Shown one piece after another: positions 58,372-64,000 of a DNA stretch of 64,000 nt (position 1 is its first letter; every line of letters starts with the position of its first letter). The DNA lies in assembly GCA_964645655.1 (NCBI GenBank), contig CAZXZS010000003.1:1-64000 (forward strand), read 5' to 3'. Source of the stretch: JAGOUA01 sp964645655. GTDB lineage: Bacteria; Patescibacteriota; Patescibacteriia; 2-12-FULL-60-25. The notes beneath the pieces were generated by a model, which saw only the letters and a program-made list of their open reading frames with translations, made no database searches and was not told the DNA's origin. The position numbers and the translations under genes are program-made.

Positions 58372-59364
58372 ATGAGGCACTATCTGCCTGATCTTCCATC
58401 CGCCCTCCTGGACCGAACGTACCTGCTGCCCGTGGGAGACCTCTCCCCACATACGCGGCAGGCCACATCGACGACGCCACACCGCCTGTTCGGCTGGCCT
58501 GACCAGGCGGCCGGACGCTACGTGCGCTTCATCCGTCACCCAGAAGACCGGAAGCGCCGCTTCGAAGGGGAGGAACTCAACACCCCAACGCCGCACCGAA
58601 TCAGGGAACAGACGCGCGTCCTCGCCGCCGCCTCGTTTCTCGAAGGGGCCCGTCGACAAGCCGATCGAACGGACCGGCGCGAACCGACGGACGGTGTAGG
58701 GGTCGTCCCCCTCTTCCCGCCGGCACGGGAATTCCTGCTCACGCGCAAGGACCGTCTCTACCCCCACCGCGGGTACTGCGGGCGGCTCGCGTTCTTGGGC
58801 GGAGGCATCGATGAGCACGAGCATGGCCTCTGGGACCACGAGGGTCGGCGCGCGACGGTCGCCATGTGCCGCGAGGCATATGAGGAGATCCTCGACCCCG
58901 ATCTCGCCGACGAGATCACCGCCCGCATGGGCTATGTCCGGCGGTTCGAACCGACCTGCTTCCTGTGGAATGCGGACGGCACGCCCAGCCAGGGGCGACT
59001 GCACCTGTTCTTTTGCCTCGCGGAGTCGGAGACCCAGTGGCGGCGTTGGTGCGACATCCTCCTCAACCAACGCGGCCTCGGCGAAGGGACGCCGATCATC
59101 CTCTGCACGGACACGACGCTGCGGGCCGCCTTCGAGCAAGAACGCGCGGCCCGCGCCGCGGCCGAACAGCCCGGCCAACCCGCGCCGTACCCACCCGGCA
59201 CCGTCCTCCACGATCGCCCGCCGTTCACCGAAGCGTGGAAACGCCAGCGCGAAGCGGAGCGGGCGGCCGGACGCTTCCCCCTGCCCGAACGGGATTTCGC
59301 CTTCATCGGCGGACACGGTGCCGTCCTCGAGCAGGCGCTGCGAGAACGCCATTTCTTCGGCTGA
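58372..59364 (+). CDS. large Nudix-like protein, 330 aa
   Basis: The middle of the protein matches a Nudix hydrolase: GVVPLFPPAREFLLTRKDRLYP, then GGGIDEHEHG and RATVAMCREAYEEI. The latter fits the REUXEE core of the Nudix box, but the distance from the GG to the RE is about 10 residues longer than the usual G-x5-E-x7-REUXEE. Flanking parts of about 100 (N) and 130 (C) residues, the latter with HLFFCLAESETQWRRW, are not assigned. Nudix enzymes cleave nucleoside-diphosphate-linked compounds such as NADH or ADP-ribose. A weak AGAGGCG lies before the ATG; promoter and terminator are its own. Confidence 0.75.
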   Translation: MRHYLPDLPSALLDRTYLLPVGDLSPHTRQATSTTPHRLFGWPDQAAGRYVRFIRHPEDRKRRFEGEELNTPTPHRIREQTRVLAAASFLEGARRQADRTDRREPTDGVGVVPLFPPAREFLLTRKDRLYPHRGYCGRLAFLGGGIDEHEHGLWDHEGRRATVAMCREAYEEILDPDLADEITARMGYVRRFEPTCFLWNADGTPSQGRLHLFFCLAESETQWRRWCDILLNQRGLGEGTPIILCTDTTLRAAFEQERAARAAAEQPGQPAPYPPGTVLHDRPPFTEAWKRQREAERAAGRFPLPERDFAFIGGHGAVLEQALRERHFFG

Positions 59365-59397
59365 CCCCGCCCTCACCTCGGCGGGAATTTTTATTTC
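59365..59397 (+). terminator. terminator after the Nudix-like gene
   Basis: CCCGCC and GGCGGG pair around an 8-nt loop, followed by AATTTTTATTT. Confidence 0.75.
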
Positions 59398-59404
59398 CGA
59401 AGGA

Positions 59405-60364
59405 CTAGCGCTCCCACCAGCCAAACCAAAAGCTCGTCGTACGCGCCGCCGGACCCCCTATTTCAGCCGAATTCGCCCGCTCGAAACGGAAGAAAGGCGC
59501 GCCGTCCGCCAGCCGCATCCCGAGCCATAATCCGCGGCCGAAATCGGTATGGGCATCTTGGGCCGCCCAAATGAACGCCCCATCTCGCCGCCTGAACGCG
59601 GCCATCATCTCCTGGTCGTGACGATCCGCCTGCGGACGGGTGAGGTAATGCGAAAAGTCGGCGGAAATGATCAGCAGCGTCGAACCGTCATCGAGAACGG
59701 GGCGAAGCAGCTCTCCCAAGGCCTCGATCTCCGCCTGCGTGGCGTGGGCAGAAATCACGATCGGGACCATGGTCGCTTCCGGAAACGCCTGTTTGATGAA
59801 TATGGGAAAGACCCCGACGCCATGCTCCTCACGAAACAACGCCTCGACGGCGCGGACGCCATTCGCGACCAGCGAAGAGCGTACATCGCCATCGACGGGC
59901 GCCTCGCCAAGAGGGGTCTGGAATCCGGAACCGGAAAAGGTCACGGCCCCGCCCGCCAATCGCTGATGATGATCCGGACTGGCGATGATGACACGACGGA
60001 TGGACACCTCACGCGCGCACGCCTTCCATGTCGCCAATGTTCGTTGCATGCGGGAATAGAGGGGGATATAGTGCGGCAAGACCAGGATCGGCAACGGGTC
60101 ACGGGCCGGGCACGGGTCAGGGACCGCATCCTGGCGCCAAAACGAGGGGACATCCAGAAGGAAGGGGTCGACACGGATCCACGTGGACGTGACGAGGGGC
60201 CCGATCGTGGACTCGGACGCGGTACCCGTGATATGCGGCACCTCTTGTTTTTCAACGACGGGATTGGCGCAAATCCAGCGGCCGACGGCCGCAAAAACCA
60301 GCAGCGCGCACAGCCCACCAAGGAGGCGGACCGTGCGCGCGGATAAATGAGGATGAATGAACAT
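59405..60364 (-). CDS. MEMO/AmmeMemoRadiSam B family protein, membrane-anchored
   Basis: The 319-residue protein has an N-terminal hydrophobic segment (about residues 11-30, LLGGLCALLVFAAVGRWI) and then the MEMO domain: LVLPHYIPLYSRM, IIASPDHH, the FPIFIKQAFPEATMVPIVIS strand set and ISADFSHYL. The His residues in PHYIP, SPDHH and DFSHY correspond to the metal-site region of the family. The AMMECR1 and radical-SAM partners are not next to it. The ATG at 60364 comes 5 nt after the alpha-2-macroglobulin stop, so both are in one operon. Confidence 0.85.
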   Translation of the reverse strand: MFIHPHLSARTVRLLGGLCALLVFAAVGRWICANPVVEKQEVPHITGTASESTIGPLVTSTWIRVDPFLLDVPSFWRQDAVPDPCPARDPLPILVLPHYIPLYSRMQRTLATWKACAREVSIRRVIIASPDHHQRLAGGAVTFSGSGFQTPLGEAPVDGDVRSSLVANGVRAVEALFREEHGVGVFPIFIKQAFPEATMVPIVISAHATQAEIEALGELLRPVLDDGSTLLIISADFSHYLTRPQADRHDQEMMAAFRRRDGAFIWAAQDAHTDFGRGLWLGMRLADGAPFFRFERANSAEIGGPAARTTSFWFGWWER

Positions 60365-60369
60365 GAGCC

Positions 60370-63300
60370 TTATCTCGGCACCGCCGTGAGCGAGTCTTCC
60401 CGTCCGACGGCGGCGAGCGATGGCAGCTCTAGGTGCTGCATCACCGGAGCAGGGGCATAGTAGGTGCCCGGAGCGATGACTCGGACGGTATATGTGATAT
60501 CCGTCTGGTAGGAATTGCAAGCCGTGAAGGTGAGACTGCCGTCATCCTGGTGCGCTGGCGTCCAGGCGGGACCAGCGAATGTCCAATCGACGATAGGTCG
60601 AACGTTGGCCGGCAAGGCGTCGCGGATCTCGTAACAGGCAAAGGTGTCGCGACTGCCAAAGCCCGGACGAAGCGTCACTTGGACGCTATCCCCTTCCTTG
60701 ATCGGTCCGTTTCCCGCCAAGGGGCGATAGGTGCGCTGTAGGGAGAGGCGCTCATTTTGTGCCGGGGTCCCGGGTACGCGACGACTCCACTGGACATACG
60801 CCTTTCCGCCTTCGACACGGTCTATCGAGAAGAGTTGCCAGGCCTCCCCGACCAATGAGACCGATACCGGGCCGTCCTTGAGCTCAACTTCGCGGACATC
60901 ATTCCCGAGGCGATAGACGACCTTCGTTTCGACGCTTGGCGCCCGTTCTACGCGCATCTTGAGGGTTTGCGTGTCCAAAAGCGGATCAAAGGCCGGCTGA
61001 TCGAGGCTGATGCGGGCCAAGTACCCATGGAATTCATTCGCATGGGCATCCCCAAGGAAGAAGGCGGCGTAGGCGGCCATCCGGGTCGCTTCGTAGCGGG
61101 AACGGTCGGATGCCTCCACATCCACGAAACGCACGCCGTCTTGGGCGACCGTCTTCTGCATCCAACCGTCAAAGAGCACCTGGACAGCGGCACGATCGCC
61201 GATGGCCACAAAGGCGCGAAGCAAGGCGGACTGCTCTTGCCACGTCAGGTTCGGCTGTGAGGCGGCCTCTTGGAGGGCCTTCAGGGTCGGTCGGCCGAGG
61301 AAAGCCAAGGCTCCCGCCGCCTTGATGCGGGTCTCGCGGCTCGCATCCTTCGATTGCAGCGTCGCATCTAGGAATTTGACGAGGGCGGCCTCGTCGTAGC
61401 CGCGCTCGCCGGAAAGCACCGCCTTGAATGAGGCGTCGATCTCGCCCGAGCTCTGCGGAAGGGGCTTGAGGGCGCCAGCGGCGTCCTGATAGAGCGTCCA
61501 ATCCACCGGAATGGTATCGGGCGTCACGCTCGGATCAATCATCTGACGGGCGGCTTGGGCGAGACGACCGGCTAGGCGCGCCTCAAGCCGAGTGCTATTT
61601 GAGCCTTCGACATGGCGCTGCAGGTCTGGCAGCAAGGCGGCCCGCTCGGGAGACGTGAGAAGGATGCTCGCATTCGCCGCCATCGTTTCGGGCAAGCGGA
61701 AGCCAGCCGTAGCCTCAGCCTGTTCCCAAATCGTTTTTGTCGCTTGTTTTTCCATGATTCGCAACGGGAATTCCATCGCGTCCTGGCGTCCGGCGGCGAC
61801 GACGCCGACCTGGACCGTATGCGTCCCCACCATGGAAGGCGTGATCGCCATGGGAAGGTACGCGTTCGCACGCCCGACGGCGCGTACGGATTGTCGCTGT
61901 ACCCCCAAGGTCGGCGCGTTTACGACATATTCAACCGGGGTATCTGCCGCTAGCTCTCCGGCGATCGGACGGAGCTTGATCTGGACCTGATCGCCGACAT
62001 ACACCTGACGCGGGACAACCGCATCCACCGCGAGCGGCTTCGTCGCGGCCCGCTCGATGATCGCCTGTCCGGCACGGAGATCGCCGCTCAGCGCGATCGC
62101 CTGGATGCGCCACGTCGTGACATTGTCAGGCAGGTCGACGGAAGCGGCCGCTTCCCCATTCGCATCCGTCTCGACGACCACGAACCCGGCCTGGTCCTTG
62201 AAGTTCTTGCGCGGGGCCAGCAGGGCATCCCCACCTCCGCCGCCTCCGCCTTCAGCCCCGCCGTTCATGCTTTTCGCGTCCTGGTGCGTGCTAGCCACCT
62301 GACGGACATCGTCATCGGTGTACGCATACAAGCCTTCGAGGGGACTGAAATCCGTGAAGGCATATAGAGCGGAAAGCGCCTTGTCGGCGACAGATACGGC
62401 AACCTTCACGCCCGGGACCGCCTCACCCTGCTGACCCTTCACCGTCAGGCGAATCTGGGCCGTGCTGCTTGGGGTGTACGCCTCCTTGTCAGGGACCGCT
62501 TGCACATCCAAGACGTAAGGATCCCGCACCACGGTAAGGCTCGCATTCGACACCTTAAACCCGTGGTCAGTGAAAACGACCCCGAAAATACCAAGATTCG
62601 GATACAGTGACTCGTCGAAGGTAAAGGCGAAATTCGCATCGCTGGAAACCGTCGACCGCTTGAGACCACGCGAGGCGATCACATAGAGCGGGCGAGAGTA
62701 GGCGGAGACGTCGAGCGGCTTACCCGCGTCATCCACAAGACGATAGGTGACGCGTCGGTTGAGCTCGGCGCTGCCCTGTGAGTCCCGGTCCTGACGCTGC
62801 GGATCATCGGTGCGCGACAAGGCGAACGAAGGGTCCGTCGGCCTACCTCCATCGCTCACGGCGCCAGGGAACTGCGGCGACGGCGGGAAGACGTATTGGG
62901 CATATGAGACGGTACGGCCGCGCGCGTCGGTCGCCGTCAGCAAGACCTGATAATGGCTTGCCGTCGCTTCGATCGGAACCTCAATCGTAAAGGCTCCTTG
63001 GGCGTCGCTGGTGACGGATTGTCGCCCTTCGGGCGTCAGGACGATGTACTCCTGCATCACCGGCACCGTACGGCGCCGTTCGGCATCGTAGCGGGTTCCG
63101 GTTTGGCGCTCACGCCGGTCGGCACGGTACAGGGAGAGGGTTGCCGTCATGCCTGCCGCCGGCCGCACTTGTTCGGTCGCCGTATCCGGGGCGACGATGT
63201 CTTGGATGCTTCCGGCGACGCGCAGGCGGCCAGGGGCTACGATCACGGCTTGAGGCGCATATTCCGAATACCGATCGCCCGGAATCCCACGGAACGCCCG

Positions 63301-63999
63301 CTGTGAAGGATATAAGGGAATGACCGATAGGACGGAAGCATCCCCCTCTTCTCCCGTTCGCGTACTAGCGGTGACCGTCAATTGGTCGCGGCCGTAGCAA
63401 TCCCCCGAAAACGCGTCCGTCGCTTGGGGATTCACGGGGACGCACGGGATGGCCCGGTTCGTGTTGACGCGGAACGTGGCGATCCCCTGATCGTTGGTGC
63501 GCAAGACCTGATCAAACACGCTTCCTCCGTACTGGTTCGCCTGGACGCGGATGTCGGCATTCGGGAACGGGGTGCCATCAACGAAGGTGGCGACGGCCTT
63601 GCCGGTTACCGCATCGCCCATGTAGGCGCCCTTCTGATCAAGCTCGAGACCGATGGTCATGCGCGGCTTGGCATCGGCGCGCACGCTGAACCCGAGGGTC
63701 GTCACGACCTTGCCGTCACGCAATAACTGGATCATGTAATTCCCCGACGGACGGTTTTTCCATGTGAAACTCGCCTGGAAGCGGCCAGCGGCATCCGGGA
63801 AGATATCCTGTTCGGCGAGCGTCGGCGTGGTCAGCGAACGCCCGATATCGTAGAGGTAATTTGCCTGGGTTAAGCGTAATTTTAGACCAGACGGAGCCTG
63901 CTTGGTTGCGCGGTCAAGCGCCAATCCGAAGAGCGAGATCGTGTCGTCTTGGCGCTGGACGGCACGGTCCTGGTAGAGATAGGCCCACGTGCGGCGCAA
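60370..63999 (-). CDS. bacterial alpha-2-macroglobulin family protein (5' end outside window)
   Basis: At least 1,209 residues of a large exported protein are present; the N terminus lies beyond 64000. Several macroglobulin-type beta domains (MG: TGKAVATFVDGTPFPNADIRV and similar) are followed by the A2M hallmark DNVTTWRIQAIALSGD and the receptor-side segment PRQVYVGDQVQIKLRP. The thioester CxEQ motif expected about 100 residues later is missing, and the helical thioester domain is shortened (about window residues 830-1010). Homologues trap proteases or act in the envelope. It is followed by the MEMO gene. Confidence 0.9.
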   Translation of the reverse strand: MRRTWAYLYQDRAVQRQDDTISLFGLALDRATKQAPSGLKLRLTQANYLYDIGRSLTTPTLAEQDIFPDAAGRFQASFTWKNRPSGNYMIQLLRDGKVVTTLGFSVRADAKPRMTIGLELDQKGAYMGDAVTGKAVATFVDGTPFPNADIRVQANQYGGSVFDQVLRTNDQGIATFRVNTNRAIPCVPVNPQATDAFSGDCYGRDQLTVTASTRTGEEGDASVLSVIPLYPSQRAFRGIPGDRYSEYAPQAVIVAPGRLRVAGSIQDIVAPDTATEQVRPAAGMTATLSLYRADRRERQTGTRYDAERRRTVPVMQEYIVLTPEGRQSVTSDAQGAFTIEVPIEATASHYQVLLTATDARGRTVSYAQYVFPPSPQFPGAVSDGGRPTDPSFALSRTDDPQRQDRDSQGSAELNRRVTYRLVDDAGKPLDVSAYSRPLYVIASRGLKRSTVSSDANFAFTFDESLYPNLGIFGVVFTDHGFKVSNASLTVVRDPYVLDVQAVPDKEAYTPSSTAQIRLTVKGQQGEAVPGVKVAVSVADKALSALYAFTDFSPLEGLYAYTDDDVRQVASTHQDAKSMNGGAEGGGGGGGDALLAPRKNFKDQAGFVVVETDANGEAAASVDLPDNVTTWRIQAIALSGDLRAGQAIIERAATKPLAVDAVVPRQVYVGDQVQIKLRPIAGELAADTPVEYVVNAPTLGVQRQSVRAVGRANAYLPMAITPSMVGTHTVQVGVVAAGRQDAMEFPLRIMEKQATKTIWEQAEATAGFRLPETMAANASILLTSPERAALLPDLQRHVEGSNSTRLEARLAGRLAQAARQMIDPSVTPDTIPVDWTLYQDAAGALKPLPQSSGEIDASFKAVLSGERGYDEAALVKFLDATLQSKDASRETRIKAAGALAFLGRPTLKALQEAASQPNLTWQEQSALLRAFVAIGDRAAVQVLFDGWMQKTVAQDGVRFVDVEASDRSRYEATRMAAYAAFFLGDAHANEFHGYLARISLDQPAFDPLLDTQTLKMRVERAPSVETKVVYRLGNDVREVELKDGPVSVSLVGEAWQLFSIDRVEGGKAYVQWSRRVPGTPAQNERLSLQRTYRPLAGNGPIKEGDSVQVTLRPGFGSRDTFACYEIRDALPANVRPIVDWTFAGPAWTPAHQDDGSLTFTACNSYQTDITYTVRVIAPGTYYAPAPVMQHLELPSLAAVGREDSLTAVPR

Positions 64000-64000
64000 G

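Overview
The window reads as chromosomal DNA of a GC-rich member of the Patescibacteria (Candidate Phyla Radiation). Evidence: a 16S rRNA with the group's typical mismatches to universal primers, and several families common in this group (DUF4012, DUF5667 and DUF5666 proteins next to an ECF-like sigma factor, two SIMPL-domain proteins, a lamin-tail-domain surface protein, a bacterial alpha-2-macroglobulin and a COG1378/TrmB regulator). TGA is used as a stop, which argues against the code-25 lineages (Gracilibacteria, Absconditabacteria). No phage, insertion sequence or CRISPR array was seen.

Layout. 1-1.1 kb: 5' part of a 16S gene on the minus strand with two promoters; rsmA lies just upstream. 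2-12 kb: hydrolase, two hypothetical genes, a membrane protein, hisS, and the miaB-miaA-EVE-hypothetical-lepB run. 12-17 kb: glycolysis (eno; gap-pgk-SIMPL). 17-21 kb: sigma factor-DUF5667-DUF5666 operon. 21-27.5 kb: recQ, ZIP transporter, nicotinamide phosphoribosyltransferase, aspartoacylase-like gene, lexA with a small partner. 27.5-35 kb: surface protein, tRNA-Gly(GCC), mreB-glycosyltransferase-trmB, DUF4012. 35-50 kb: many single-gene units (coiled-coil protein, Cys-rich zinc-ribbon protein, CDF transporter, CoaD-CoaE fusion, CinA-nucleotidyltransferase fusion, CooC-like ATPase, Fur regulator) plus rlmI and tRNA-Gly(TCC). 50-64 kb: tRNA-Phe, Ser/Thr kinase, Nramp-like transporter, ndk, rpmF-nusB-rnc, tRNA-Arg, Nudix protein, MEMO-like protein and a truncated alpha-2-macroglobulin.

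Two kinds of expression unit alternate. Many core genes lack a Shine-Dalgarno sequence and have a -10 box 6-8 nt before the ATG, so their mRNAs should be leaderless. A second set has strong Shine-Dalgarno sites and nearly uniform G/C-ending codons, mostly with its own TTGACA-N17-TAnnnT promoter and hairpin terminator. This set holds most of the unfamiliar proteins and the cofactor genes. Together, nicotinamide phosphoribosyltransferase, the CinA-nucleotidyltransferase fusion, the Nudix protein and the CoaD-CoaE fusion suggest NAD and CoA made from salvaged precursors. Fur, ZIP, CDF, Nramp-like and a His-tailed L32 form a metal-handling theme.

The most striking non-coding signal is a pair of related elements (33032-33198 and 52140-52313). 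Each has a perfect 33-35 bp inverted repeat whose arms differ between copies by compensated changes, while a 40-nt loop is conserved at 39 of 40 positions.
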